NCBI GenBank assembly: GCA_035610835.1
Contig: CM069447.1
Location: forward strand, 64,575,060 to 64,639,059
Direction of reading: 5' to 3'
Origin: Ophiura sarsii
Taxonomy: Eukaryota; Echinodermata; Ophiuroidea; Amphilepidida; Ophiuridae
Length of the DNA: 64,000 bases
Shown here: in pieces, positions 38,017 to 49,600 of the stretch
How the letters are laid out: the number at the start of each line of letters is the position of its first letter
Position numbering within the stretch: position 1 is the first letter of the stretch
The notes under the pieces: generated by a model
Database searches by the model: none
Seen by the model: only the letters and a program-made list of their open reading frames with translations
What the model was told of the DNA's origin: nothing
Program-made: the position numbers and the translations under genes

Positions 38017-39060
38017 ATGGCTTCAAAAACAGAAGTAACCCCCCGCACCTCCACTAAGCTATCTAAAATGTATTATAGCCCAAAAGGATATTGGCGTGGA
38101 ATTGCTGCCATCAAAAAGTTGTCATCCACCGCGAGTGTGTCAGAAGAAATTGCAAAAAATTGGCTAAGAAAGCAAGCAATTTGGCAAATATATCTTCCTG
38201 CTCCAAAATATATTCCAAGACCTAAATTTGATATAATTACACCAAATGAAGCCCATCAAGCCGATCTATTATTTTTACCACATGATAAATTACCCCGCGG
38301 ACGCAAACTATATAAGTATGCTTTAACAGTTGTCGACATTGCCTCGCGCTATAAGGAAGCCCACCCGCTTTCATCGAAAAATTCTGATGAAGTTGCAAAA
38401 GCATTTTCTAATATTTATAAACGCGGCCCACTAACATGGCCTAAATTGCTACAAGTTGATTCAGGACGTGAATTCATAGGCACCGTTAGTAACTTAATGG
38501 CATTAAATAATGTTGCAATTAGACGTGGTGAAAGGGGTTTGCATAGAGCTCAGGGAATAGTTGAGAGATTTAACAGAACACTTGCTGAGAGGCTATTTGG
38601 GCATCAGTATGCGCAAGAATTACTGTTGGAAGCACATGGCAAAGATGCACGATCGAGAGAATGGGTCGCTAGACTTCCAGCCGTTGTTAAGGCTTTAAAT
38701 AATGAGGTAACTCGATTAATCGGTAAAAAACCTTCTGTGGCTATAACAAATAATCAAATTGAAATAAAATCTTCTGCACCACGGGGTTCCAAATCTGAAC
38801 AGCGCATACCTACAAACATTGGAGTACGATACTTATACCAACCTGGTGAGTTAGAAGGTGGTGAACAAAGGAGAGCAACTGATCCAATTTGGTCGTTAAG
38901 CATAAATCGAATAGGTAATACCATCGTAAAACCTGGAGACCCAATTTTGTATTATTTAGACCCAAAAATAAACCCTCACACACCAAAACGCGGTTTTGTA
39001 CGTCAAGAATTATTAGTAGTACCTCCTGATACTCAATTACCACCTGGTGGTATTCTGTAA
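38017..39060 (+). CDS. Polinton retroviral-type DDE integrase
   Basis: 347 residues, intact. The core has first Asp D83 (HQADLLFLP), ALTVVDIASRYKEAHPL, second Asp D148 (LLQVDSGREF) and catalytic Glu E183 (GIVERFNRTLAERLFG), the DD35E-like set of retroviral and Polinton integrases. The N-terminal 65 residues are helical (YYSPKGYWRGIAAIKKLSST) without the HHCC zinc site of retroviral integrases, and no chromodomain is seen. The C-terminus has RRATDPIWSL and ILYYL, an SH3-like tail. It would insert the element, making the short target duplications seen. It converges on the polymerase gene, overlapping its 3' end by about 28 bases. Confidence 0.9.
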   Translation: MASKTEVTPRTSTKLSKMYYSPKGYWRGIAAIKKLSSTASVSEEIAKNWLRKQAIWQIYLPAPKYIPRPKFDIITPNEAHQADLLFLPHDKLPRGRKLYKYALTVVDIASRYKEAHPLSSKNSDEVAKAFSNIYKRGPLTWPKLLQVDSGREFIGTVSNLMALNNVAIRRGERGLHRAQGIVERFNRTLAERLFGHQYAQELLLEAHGKDARSREWVARLPAVVKALNNEVTRLIGKKPSVAITNNQIEIKSSAPRGSKSEQRIPTNIGVRYLYQPGELEGGEQRRATDPIWSLSINRIGNTIVKPGDPILYYLDPKINPHTPKRGFVRQELLVVPPDTQLPPGGIL

Positions 39061-39837
39061 TGCCCATATGCTAAAGTGCTAATTCCATCATCTGCAATCC
39101 ATCGCTTTGTGTCTAAAGGTGAAAGTGATATTTTATTAACATGTATGCCGTATATTTGATGCTTTTCACTCCGTAGCATATTCATGCCATGCCTAATAAC
39201 TTTTTGATCTTTAAGTACATTTTTATATTGTTCATGCGTAATGTGTTTTTCAACCACGTATTTTTTTACGCCTTTTGCTTTGCGGATATTACCATCTGAT
39301 GTAACTATTGAATACATTTTAGGTCTTAAGCCAACATATTCCTCAACCGCTGCTCCACCGCATTCATCTTTCATTTTGCCAAGAACTTTTTTATTTTTTT
39401 CACTGTAAAGAGGGTGTTCTTTAGGATAATTGCTAGTATCGTAAAAATCTGCATGTTGCGCCATTTCACGATAAACATCCTCAGTTTCAATATGTAAAAG
39501 TAAACTATCTGTGTCGGTGTAAAGCAATTTGCAAGCGCTTCCATACTGTTTTTTAAGATGGTTGTAATAAAAGTCAATTGACTTAAATTCAAAGCAATTT
39601 ACTTAAATCCAAAATACACATTCCTACATATGCGGGTCGATTAAGACATAGCTTACTTTTATACATATGCAATGCAGCTAATTCATTGCTAAATATTTTC
39701 TCTCTTGCAAATGTTGGCTTTGCAATTAGCTTTCTTATTTTATTATGCTCATCAGCACGAACCAAATGAACATCAACACGCTTTCTCAAATTCTCCATCG
39801 TTTTGCCAAACACTGCATTATTCATTAGCTTATACAA
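39033..39837 (-). pseudogene. Polinton DNA polymerase B, C-terminal part (motifs B and C, frameshifted)
   Basis: Two open segments continue the polymerase left of the nested transposon. 39,589-39,837 carries motif B (YKLMNNAVFGKTMENL) and the thumb-side ILDLSK; 39,033-39,527 carries motif C (LLYTDTDSLLLHI) and the C-terminus (GLRPKMYSIV, KAKGVKKYVVEKHITHEQ). They are in different frames with stops near 39,590-39,605, where a local TTTAAGT repeat suggests slippage or a one-base change. With the transposon insertion this makes two independent lesions. The 3' end overlaps the integrase gene on the other strand. Confidence 0.85.
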
Positions 39838-40437
39838 GTCCTTCTCGAAATCACTAGTTAGTCCAGGCTAGGAACAATGGTAATTTGAATGAACCTTGTT
39901 TTATTATATATACGGTGTTTTATTGCTTTTTCTAGTCAAAATTTAGGTGCTGAACCAGAATCCAGTGGGTGCCAGTTGTAAAACCTTGAGCGTTTTCAGG
40001 AATTGCAAAAATGAAAAATGGCTGCCATTATACCATAAAATAGGTGTTTTATCCATATGATTGATTGTTTTGAACCCTATTACTTGTGAATTGTAATGGT
40101 TTCACTGTTGTTCTAAGATGGCTACAAGTGTGAGTATATCATATACATGAAATATTCACGGAACATTATGAAATCCAAGATGGCCACCATAGTGTTAACC
40201 TACAAACATCTGTCCGTTTATGTTTTACAAACTAATTTGGGATACAGTATAATAGGACACTTGCATAAACGGTCATTAGTTCAAATCTTGCTCCAGACGA
40301 CATGCCTGGAATGATGACAATGACAATACCTTGGATCAATATTTGTTTAACAGGTGATTTGTGTACTATAATATATAGATATGGAGGATGATTTGAACTA
40401 ATCTCTCTTTTCCTATAGTGAAACAAGCACCATTACA

Positions 40438-42595
40438 ATGTACAATATAACAAGCAAGTACGTAGTTGTATTACCTTCGCAGCATGCAACGTCTACACCC
40501 CTCACATTGAAACATTTTATGGAGGGGGAACATGTTATGCATCACCAAGATGGTGTTTGGAATGGTATCTGGTCAGATCTCTTCATTGAGATCACCTACA
40601 TGCGATATGGGAAAGGACTATCTCTCAGTTCAGTTCAGTTTATTTACCACAGAAGAGATACACACGATGACAATACAATTAATATACTATGATAGGTTGA
40701 CCAAATCAGAGCAGAGCTCGAAAAAGTATCTGGTATCATTGGCTCTACAGTGAATGAATCCACTCTTGCCATATGGGCCTTGTCCCACAGCATCTTTGAA
40801 ATTGAGGAATGATCTCGAGGAAATGCAAGATGGTCAAGTTCAGAGCGTGGTTACTTGTCATAAGGAGGAGCGACATACACGCGTGTCAAGGCAGATGCCG
40901 CCGACAGAATCAAAATATGTGAGGCATTATCGACATGCATTGACATATCTGACGACGAGTCACACCCAACTGTAGTCTGTAGGTCTTGTAAACATCTATT
41001 CAGGACAGGTTGTCGATGACACGACTGTAAATGCTGACGATTCTCTCAAGATTGGCACTGAGCAGTGGGTGAAATATGAAAGACAGTGGCCAAAGGGGTT
41101 TCACAGCAGACTAAAGAAGAAAATTAAATCAATGTCTGCAGCCTCAACGTTGATGTCCAATAATGGTGATACACCCCAGGTAGTGAATACCGAGTTGATA
41201 TATATTGGAATAATGGCATCATCTAGAGAGACTGTTTCTACCAAGACTCTTTCTCTTATGCACTAGCCTCTTGCCCATCGTCCTTGTTTGACGAGAATGG
41301 TGATTTGCGATCAACTAGTAAGTCAGTGCTGAAAACAAAAACAGAGGTCAGCCTGAAGTTATCATTCTGGATGGTTGTGCTATACTGTGGACTGTTCCTT
41401 GGCCTACATCTCCAGCAAAGGTGTCTACATTCGTTGATGTATCACATGGGCGTTTCACAAGTTCTGCATGTGGTATTTGACCGATATTATGAGTACAGTA
41501 TAAAGTCATGATGTAGAACAACACGCGCAAAGGGTTTCAGTCCTGTTGTCAAACTCACCAGTGAATCTCCATTTCCCAAGCAATCCATCTGTTAAAATGT
41601 GACTGCCAACAAAGTACAGATCATCGAACATATTGTTGCGATACTATGTTCTGTGGAAATCCCTGAGGGTAACCAAGTCGTCATAACTGGTGCACACCCA
41701 CATCCAATAGAAGTTGGCGTTGGTCCAAAGCAAGCAGTGACACATGAGGAAGCAGATGTTATCATGGTATACCTCATGATAAATGAGGCTGTTGCTGGAC
41801 ACTCACCAATCAAAGTTGTGTCTGATGACACCGATGTGCTCATCATTCTTGCCCATCATCTATATGCATACAAACAACATGCCAGATAGAGTTCAGTTGA
41901 TCATAGAATCATATTCCAGAAATCGTGCTAAAATCAATGTCAATGAGATCGTCAAGAAACATCATCGATTCATGCCCAACCTTCTCGGAGCCCATGCACT
42001 GAAGGGCTGTGAAACTGTCTCCTGCTTCACTGGCATAGGTAAGACTACTGTATTGAAGACACTAGAGACATTCACTGAACCTCTCAAGTTGAGAGATCCA
42101 TCCGTCTCTTTGGATGAGATGATAGCATCATGCTTGAAATATGTAGCCACGCTGTATGGAAGTACATACATTTGAAGGCTCTCTAAACAACATGCGTGCA
42201 GACATTTTCACACAAAACCGAGGTGGCAAATGGCATGTACCACCAAAGTTTAGCAGCCTGCCTCCTACAATGGCCGCATTCAGACCCCACTGTGAACGTG
42301 CTCATTATCAGACAACCTTGTGGAAGGCCGCTGGTATGTCATCCCCCTCCAGAGCTAGACCCATTACATAATGGTTGGGAATAAAAAAGGGTCTATACTT
42401 CAACCAGTGTATCTCGTGGACGGCAACTCAATTGTACCAGATGAGGTTCTCAATCTCACTAGCTGTGGCTGCAAAACTGGTTGTAGATCCGCACACTGTT
42501 GTTGCGTCAAGTTCTCTTTAACATGCACAGAATTCTGCAAATGCATGGGTGGGGTACACTGTGAAAACCATGAAAGCAGAGTCATAAGACGGTAA
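40438..42595 (+). pseudogene. Decayed transposon protein with XPG/FEN1-like nuclease signature and CXC domain
   Basis: Pieces in several frames, in order: MEGEHVMHHQDGVWNGIWSD (about 40,519), TEVSLKLSFWMVVLY (41,340 region), THEEADVIMVYLMI then VVSDDTDVLIILAHH (about 41,740-41,860), LLGAHALKGCETVSCFTGIG (about 41,980-42,040), and a cysteine cluster CGCKTGCRSAHCCCVKFSLT with CTEFCKC (about 42,450-42,545). E-AD, S-D-TD and GC-------GIGK follow the order of XPG/FEN1-family (PIN-like) nuclease motifs; the Cys cluster resembles the Tesmin/TSO1 CXC domain. Similar proteins are common as uncharacterised genes in fish and cnidarians. Many stops and frameshifts: non-functional. Confidence 0.65.
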
Positions 42596-42929
42596 CAATG
42601 ACAGCGATGGTGACAATAATGATGAATAATCCTCGCACGTGGAAATATGTCGCATTTGCAGTCAAGTACTCTATTAATTGGATAAAAGGTAGCAATGTTT
42701 GGTTTTTTTCCTAATCATTGTCATCCATCGTGTAGATGACTTTTTAAATGGAAAATCACTGTAATGTGATAATTATCTTAGAATAAGTAATTTAACATAA
42801 ACAATGACTTGGTGGACATCTTGGATTTTTATTTCTCTACCAAATTAAGCTCCGGCTTTCTCAAATGACACAAATAATATGATTCATATTCTGTAGATAA
42901 CATTATCTAATACAATTGTTACAAATAGA

Positions 42930-43300
42930 AATATACTTATATGTAGCAAAATAAGGTCCTGCGATGAGCAGAGCTACAAGAATAAACAAGGTCTGGAAGC
43001 CATCTTGTTCTTTTGCAAAATCTATAAGTTTAACTGTTCTAGAGACAATTTAAAATAGATACATTTAGCGATACAAGGTCCAGTGATTAGCAAAACTATA
43101 TTGGTAAACTTTCTTGGCAGCCATCTTGGATTTTGGCCATATATTCTAGGTTTTTTCAATTACAACTAACCACACTACAAGCTGTTACAAAATGTATATA
43201 TATAGTGAAACAAAGTCCTGTAATGAGCAAAACCATAATAAAAAAAAAGCTTTTTTGGAAGCCATTTTGCATTTTTGCATTTTTACAAAAATGCTCAAGG
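42930..43300. repeat. Subterminal tandem repeats of the nested transposon
   Basis: About three units of roughly 120 bp share AAGGTCCTGYGATGAGCARA, ACTA-AA and GCCATCTTG phrases (starting near 42,950, 43,070 and 43,205). Subterminal repeats often serve as transposase-binding sites. Confidence 0.6.
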
Positions 43301-43414
43301 TTTGGCAACTGGCACCCATCGGATTTGGAATCAGCAGAAAAAACTGGTCTAGAAACTCTTAAAAAACATTGTATATATAACAAAACAAGGTTATGAGGTC
43401 TCTAGCCTGGACTA

Positions 43415-46400
43415 TAGTTGCTTGTTTTCGAAGTTCTGTGTTCATTTGAATATATGGCTCCATCCAACGTGAATGATTAAAACGTAATACTCTATGTATT
43501 TTTGTTAATTTCATACCTAAATCAATGCACTGTTGTACATTTCTGCAATGCAACACATATTTTTTCTTATTACGCAAATTCGGTACAAGTTTGTCTGTAT
43601 TAAGACTAGTTTTCCCAATCAAGTTATTTTGATAATCTGATAACCATTCTTTATCTATTTTCATGCGCTCTGGTGCTAAAGGATAATCATTATGCTCATC
43701 GTGCAGCTCTTTTACATATTCAAGATCAATTTCTAAAATATAGCCATTCTTTGAAAAATCGTCATTCTTTGAAAAATCACAGTTTGATAAATCTGTAACC
43801 CACTCAAACCCTCCTGTTGGTAAATATTGACTCATTGACCAACCGTACAAGTTATTCTCATCGTAATATTGAATGTAGCTTGTTGGTTTAGTTGGATCAT
43901 AATCTGGAACTTTATCATTGTTTGCTTTAGCATATCTCTGACTTACCATAGAAACACCACCTCGCGTACCTTTTTCAATAAATGAATACATGTCATAGTC
44001 TGTTAATAACTCAAGTTTAACTTTTGTCTTTTTAAGCAACGCATCCCACGATAACCCCGGACCTGTATAATAGTGAGCCGGATCTAGTTTATAGTGTTTT
44101 AAGCATGTATTTCTAAATTTCTCAAATACATCCGCAAGCAGCATTGTATCAGTTTTTAAATACAAGTCATGATAGTCTCCCATGTTTTTACAATCGAATG
44201 TATCCCAAACTTTTTGTGCATAAATATAGTCTTCTTGACTAATTCCACAATCCGTTAAACTGCTGTAAAAATCCTCAATAGGAGGTAGTTGTTTATCTTC
44301 AAAACGCTCCCAATCATCCATGTACTCGTAAGGATAAACTCCTTTTCTGAGCAATAATTTACTTTTTTCTTGATCTGGCTCATTTAATTTTGTTATTTTA
44401 AATACTTCAGCAGGATTTGCCTTAACCAAATTATCTAATGAAGCTAGTAAAAATTGTGCGCTGTCAATAAATCGTAATTGTCGTAAAGAAAATGAAATAT
44501 ATTTTTCCATGTTATTCGGAATACACTTAATAACACCTTCAGTTTCACTAATAGCTTGCATAATTAGATGAGAATCATAACCTCGTAAATTATGAAATAC
44601 TACAGGGATAAAGAACTCTCTATTCGAAGGTTTAATTCGCAGTTTTAAATTACAATCTGAGTGGGCGGCCCCTCTAAATTCCCCTGTAATATGACAATGA
44701 TCACGTACTTTATATCTTTGAGAAAACTTTTTACAACAAATTGCACATTCTTTCGCCTCAAAATAGCTATTATTTATTTCGTAATTTACATCTTCAAACT
44801 TACCTTCAGGACGACAGCGCTTATGGACAGCCTTTTGATTATAACACACTTTCTTATTTTCATTATCAAAACCACCCTCTTCACATATCCAACATTGTTT
44901 AGTGTTATAATACTTACTCCACTCTTTAGAAGTTAAAGTATCCATCTTTTTGGGGAATTTTAGCGATTTAATAATATCATTTTCAAATTTTTCAACCTGT
45001 TCAAAAAACTTACTCATCGCGTCAGGTCCTCGGTAAACTATAGGCTTCTCAGATACTCCATCAGATCTAACAGCTACAATCGAAAATCCGCACACATTGT
45101 GAACAGATGTTTTTTGCGTGTTTTTTCTTTCTGCAGGCGCTGGAGCTTCTATTTTCGTAACTAGTGCTTCTAAGTCTGCATATATTACCCATGGTACTTT
45201 AAGCTGTTTGCGATAGTTTTCAAACTTTAGAATTGATTTGTTTTTCGTTGGCATTTTTATTTTAAAAGACCTTTCTCCGATCCCTCGACATTCAGGTTTA
45301 TGCTCCTCAAGTAAATCTGCTCTAATATATCCGTGATGACATCTATCGCAAAAATACTTCTTTTCTTTATGCAAAGTCTGATCATATAAAAGACCATTTA
45401 AATTTTTAATCCAAGTATAATGCAAATTTGCTTTTGTGTCTTCACCCCACTCAAATTCCTCCTCATTATCTTTTAATTTTTCAGTTAATAACATCAAACA
45501 AATGCGAGGTATTTCTGAAGGCTGACTACTAATATAATAATTTACAGTACATCCTTTTTCCCATCCATACACGTTAATTGCCAAGTTATTTTGTTTTTCT
45601 ACTTTTTTAATCTGAGTTAATGGAGTAGGAAATTCTATACCTGTAAAATTTAACCCATCATTAGTTGGATAACTTGAAGTTCTATTTGAGTGATCATTTG
45701 TTGGAAATAACGCTGATCGTAATGCCCACCTCAAACAATTATCATCTTGGTTTTGTACATTAATAATAACTTTCTTGTTTGCTAATTTTTTTGGTAAAGG
45801 AATATAAGAGCCGCCCCTTAAAGGTGAGTATTCCGCAAAATTTAAAAACAATCTTTCAATCCTATCCACAACCCACCCAGATCCCAAGCTAACGTAATTT
45901 TCGATACTTGCTATTATTTTAGCATGTGCTTGAGCAAGATCGATGTTTACTAAATTCAGCTTAATATTATCTTCATCTATATCAACTTTTTTCAAAACTG
46001 GTATTTGCTCACTATAAAAACTTGGATGTGCGTATGTTGAGATATTTGTTTGTGGATTGTCTTTTCTCATTAATATTTGCAAAACTAAATTAAATTTTAC
46101 TCCATTTAACTCTGCTGCTTCTCTCGCTATCCGTGTTGCTGTTATTGACTTAACTTCTTCTAAAAATGCGACAGGATCATTTCTATTTTCTAAAACTACC
46201 ATTTCATAACTTTTAAGAAATTTACCAAAAGTATTGGTTAACTTCAAATACATAGCAGTATTAGACGGTTCTAAAGGTGCAGGAAGATCTTCTAAAATTG
46301 GTGAATTAAACATAGGATCAATAGGGTTTACATCTGCTAATTCGTTTAAAATTTCATTTTCTATTGATTCCCTGTTATATACCATATTTTTAAGAGGCCC

Positions 46401-46673
46401 ATCACTAATTGGTTTTGATTTTTCTTTTTTCTTTTTTGGTTGAATTTTTATCTTTTCAGGCTCTAATTTTAAAGCGCGTAATAATTCAACCCCAAATTTC
46501 TTTTTCAATTTTAACACAGACTTTGTATAAAATAAACTTATTTTGCCTTTTTTAAATGATACCGCCCAGTCCTTCGATTTATATACTACATACAAAATAC
46601 CATTTTCTTCCTTAAACGGTAATACAATTGGTGTTGTAATATTATGAAAAGTATTGAAGTCATCTAGTAACAT
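43415..46673 (-). pseudogene. Polinton protein-primed DNA polymerase B, N-terminal and exonuclease part
   Basis: About 1,090 residues from ATG at 46,673 (a TTG five codons upstream also keeps frame). In order, counting from that TTG: N-terminal domain shared with the 26,568 ORF (1-80), a region with NVQNQDDNCLRWALRSALFP (310-329), a Cys/His motif (FCDRCHHGYIRADLLEEHKPEC with C447, C450, H463, C467), exonuclease I YADLEALVTK (D505, E507), a Cys-rich HNH-like insert (CAICCKKF, VRDHCHITGEFRGAAHSDC, 648-679), exonuclease II FHNLRGYDSHL (D705), exonuclease III LKTDTMLLADVF (D847), and motif A YYDENNLYGWSM (D943). The gene is cut by the transposon just before motif B. This is the replication enzyme of the element; the copy is disrupted. 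Confidence 0.9.
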
Positions 46674-47076
46674 TTTGTTTCTATACAAGGTAAATAAAAA
46701 AGTTCAAATTAAATTTATTTACCTATTTAATATTTATTTACATAAAATGTAATAAATTTAGTTTTAAATCCCTTAACCAATTTTAAAACTACAAAAATCA
46801 TACCAAAAAAGAAATCTCAAAATTCCCTTTGTTGTATTTGCAGTAGTTAGTTCTGGACCATTTACCTTGTATACCACGGCACCAGTAATTACTACCAATA
46901 CCCTCGCTTTGCTCTCTCTCAGCTTGGATTTATAGTTATAAATTACTGGGTACCTGGTATACAAGAAGAAGAAAAAAATCCAAGCTGAGAGAGAGCAAAG
47001 CGAGGGTATTGGTAGTAATTACTGGTGCCGTGGTATACAAGGTAAATGGTCCAGAACCCCCACTTACCTAACTACT
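46341..47076 (-). repeat. Polinton right terminal inverted repeat
   Basis: Reverse-complement match of 25,716-26,453, including the first 110 codons of the polymerase gene. Here the polymerase frame continues, so the right end is the original location. Confidence 0.9.
46850..47057. repeat. Perfect 82-bp palindrome at the Polinton right end
   Basis: Arms 46,850-46,931 and 46,976-47,057 are exact reverse complements with a 44-base loop. It is the mirror image of the left-end palindrome, 19 bases from the element tip. Confidence 0.92.
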
Positions 47077-47081
47077 GGCCT
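47077..47081. repeat. Polinton target-site duplication, right
   Basis: GGCCT directly after the element end ACTACT, matching 25,711-25,715. Confidence 0.8.
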
Positions 47082-47450
47082 AATTCGTCTCGTATCCTCG
47101 CACCTGTTGAATTGGGGGATTACCGTTCTATTTCTTAAACTGTGGACTTATCAGATAAGTCCATGATTATAAACCATGCATCATGGGGTAGGAAAATAAT
47201 GATCTAGTGTAATTTGACCATTTAATTTGCGCACAGATCTATAACGTCAATTTAAATAAATTCTCGTATGTCTTAACTTGTGCTGTTGGGGCCGTTCATT
47301 ATAATAATAATTAAAAATAATCGGGTATGATCAGTGGCAGTTTGTATGATATGTTTAAGCGTCTTTCCAATAATATTAGAGCAGTGTACAGTAATGAGTA
47401 CACACTTTTTAACACTGGCAATAGTTAGATAATGGATTTTTAAAACAAAT
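47082..47450. other. AT-rich flank right of the Polinton
   Basis: No exon or bounded repeat is recognised. A short palindrome ACTTATCAGATAAGTCC near 47,147 is the only visible structure. Confidence 0.4.
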
Positions 47451-49600
47451 ATTGTTATGATTCTGCTAGTGATTTTGATTAGGCCTACTTTTTGATTGTG
47501 ACGTTTCTTTTATTCAGTGTTTGGTTATGTTTGATTATGATTGCAGTTTTGACGTAATTATGGTTAACTTATGGTTGTGATTAGGTGAGGACTTAAATGT
47601 TTTTAGGCCACATCATTTACTGATATAGCGCTATATTTGTAGTGGTGTGTTTGTGCATTTCACTATCTTCGGTATAGGCCTAGTTTTTGGTTGTGATTTT
47701 TTCCCCTTGTGAAGGGTGGTTTTTCCACTTGACTTATTGTTACGTGATATTTCTGTCGTTGTGTGTGCAGTAATGTTGTGGCTGTGTAATATTGTTGTGC
47801 AGTGCACAGCAATTCTTATTGCTTGCCCTAGTATATTCTCCCTTGTTTTTTCCCCCGCACCAGTTGGTTAGTTTAGTTTTAGTTTTTATTTCCAAGTACT
47901 TGAGGCCATCGGTCCAAATACACATTTATACTATTGCCACGTTTGGTATGATTTACCATTATCAAATTCTTAGTAATGTCAGTACGTCCAGGTAAATAAA
48001 TAACAATAACATTGATTTTGTAACGATTATAACAACGATTATCTCCCATTCAGGTTTCTGTATCTCTGGGTGAATGCGTTGTAAACATATAAAGCATGTG
48101 ATTTGTGGGCGTACACGATTAAGACTCGATGATATTTATAAATACGACCCGATTCAATGGTGGATATGGTGGTGATTTTTTACAATAATTATTCAATCAG
48201 TCAGTCAATGATTTTTTTTTACTGCACTGTTTTAATACCAGGGATCTGAGTGATAGTGATGTGGTTATGTTTGTGATCGTCTATGTTGAAAATTATGGGT
48301 TTGGATTGGTTTTGTAGGTTTCGATTACGATTGAGTATTGATAGAGTGGTTATGATTGCGATTTATTGTGGTTTTGGTTGCGATTATGATAAGTAATAAT
48401 GCGAATTGTGTCCTGTGTGTGTGTGGGGGGGGGGGGGGGGGGGGGGGGGGGTATTGTTACGTGAATATGATTATTTTTGTTTGCAGTCGGGGTTGTGATC
48501 GTGTGTGTGATTGTGGGTATGATTGTGATTGTGTGGGGTTGTTTAGGATTATGATGGTGATTATGATTTTTTTATTTTTTTTTATGATTGTGTTGGTACG
48601 ATAATGATTGTGATTGATCGTGTTTATGCGGTATTTCGAGATTCTGATTCTATTCTTTTTACATTTTTACATTTTTTAGTATCATTACTCGCATGTTTTA
48701 AGTGTGTGTGTTCGTGGTGACGTTTCATTTTCATTTTTTGCAATATTTTCATGACATGGCATTGTTCAGATCAAGTATTCCGATTATTATTTTAATTCTA
48801 TTTAGGCGAATTATGAAGTATAAGTGCGTTGTGTTTGGGAATGTGATTATGATTATGATTTGGATTATGATTATGATTGTAATTTGAATTATGATTGTGG
48901 TTTGGATTATGATTATGGTCGTGGTTATGATTGTGCTTTTGGTTATGGTTATGATCGTGATTATGGTTTTGGTTATGAGTGTGATTGTGATTCTGAAAAA
49001 GAAAAGAAAAAAGTTGTGACTTATTGTTTTGTGATTGTGATTATGATTTTGATTAGGATTGTGCCTGTGATTTTGTCTGTTATAATGAGTTTGATTGTTT
49101 CTGTGATATGAATTCGATTGTGATCGCGCTGTTGGATTATGATCATAATTTTCAAAGGTGATTATGATTGTTATGGTAATTATGTTTGTGATTGTGATTT
49201 TGATCATAGTCGTGATTGTACTTATGATTATGATTGTATCTGTTTGTGCGTGTGACTATGATTTTGATTGTGTCTTATCTATCCCCCGCACTCAGTTGGT
49301 ATATCTTGCTGGTATGCATAATGTTACGATTGTATGACGTTTGGGGCTTGATAGTGTGTATTGTGTGGAGGGGTGGGGGTGTGGGGGGGAGGGGGGGTTA
49401 TTGTTACGTGAATATGATTATGTGTGGGTAGTCGGTGTCGTGACTGTTTGTGGCTGTTAGTGTGATTTGTTTTTTTAAATTGTGATTGATGGTATGATTG
49501 TGTTTGCGATTTTTAATTGTTGTTGCGATTTTTTTGTGGTGCGTTTAGGATTAGGATTGTGATTTGATGGTGATTAGGATTACGAGTTCTCAAACCTTAT
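47450..49600. repeat. GATTRT-rich low-complexity region (about 2.1 kb)
   Basis: Imperfect repeats of GATTAT, GATTGT and GGTTAT on the plus strand, densest at 48,835-49,260. The unit TGTG plus a G-run followed by GTTACGTGAATATGATTAT occurs twice (about 48,415-48,475 and 49,358-49,425), and CCCCGCACYAGTTGGT also twice (47,852; 49,283), showing duplication of about 1 kb. Long open frames here are repeat artefacts. Confidence 0.8.

Larger units (their letters stand above)
39859..43414. mobile_element. DNA transposon nested in the Polinton polymerase gene (3,556 bp)
   Basis: Ends are TAGTCCAGGCTAG and its reverse complement. The inverted repeats continue imperfectly for about 170 bp (shared AACCTTGTTTTRTTATATATAC, GGGTGCCAGTTG, AAACCTTGAGC). 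The interior has one decayed gene in pieces. TAGT is duplicated at the target. The superfamily is not assigned: a 4-bp target duplication excludes many families but is not decisive. Confidence 0.88.
39855..43418. repeat. TAGT target duplications of the nested transposon (outer bounds)
   Basis: TAGT at 39,855-39,858 and at 43,415-43,418 flank the nested element. The polymerase reading frame is continuous across the site if one TAGT is counted, which confirms a 4-bp duplication. Confidence 0.8.
25716..47076. mobile_element. Polinton/Maverick (adintovirus-like) element, 21.4 kb, with a nested transposon
   Basis: It is bounded by AGTAGTTAGGTAAGTGGGGG and its reverse complement and by GGCCT target duplications. 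It encodes the hallmark Polinton set: protein-primed DNA polymerase B, retroviral-type integrase, A32-like packaging ATPase, double jelly-roll major capsid protein and a penton-like minor capsid protein, plus about a dozen small or membrane proteins. Without the 3,556-bp nested transposon it is about 17.8 kb, normal for the family. Most structural genes are intact; the polymerase gene is interrupted and frameshifted, and no protease gene was found. Such elements replicate by protein priming and integrate through the integrase, and may form virions. Confidence 0.93.

Noticed and set aside
48749..49207. 152-residue open frame rich in Ile, Thr and Asn on the minus strand
   Set aside because: Translation of the GATTRT low-complexity repeat; no gene signal.
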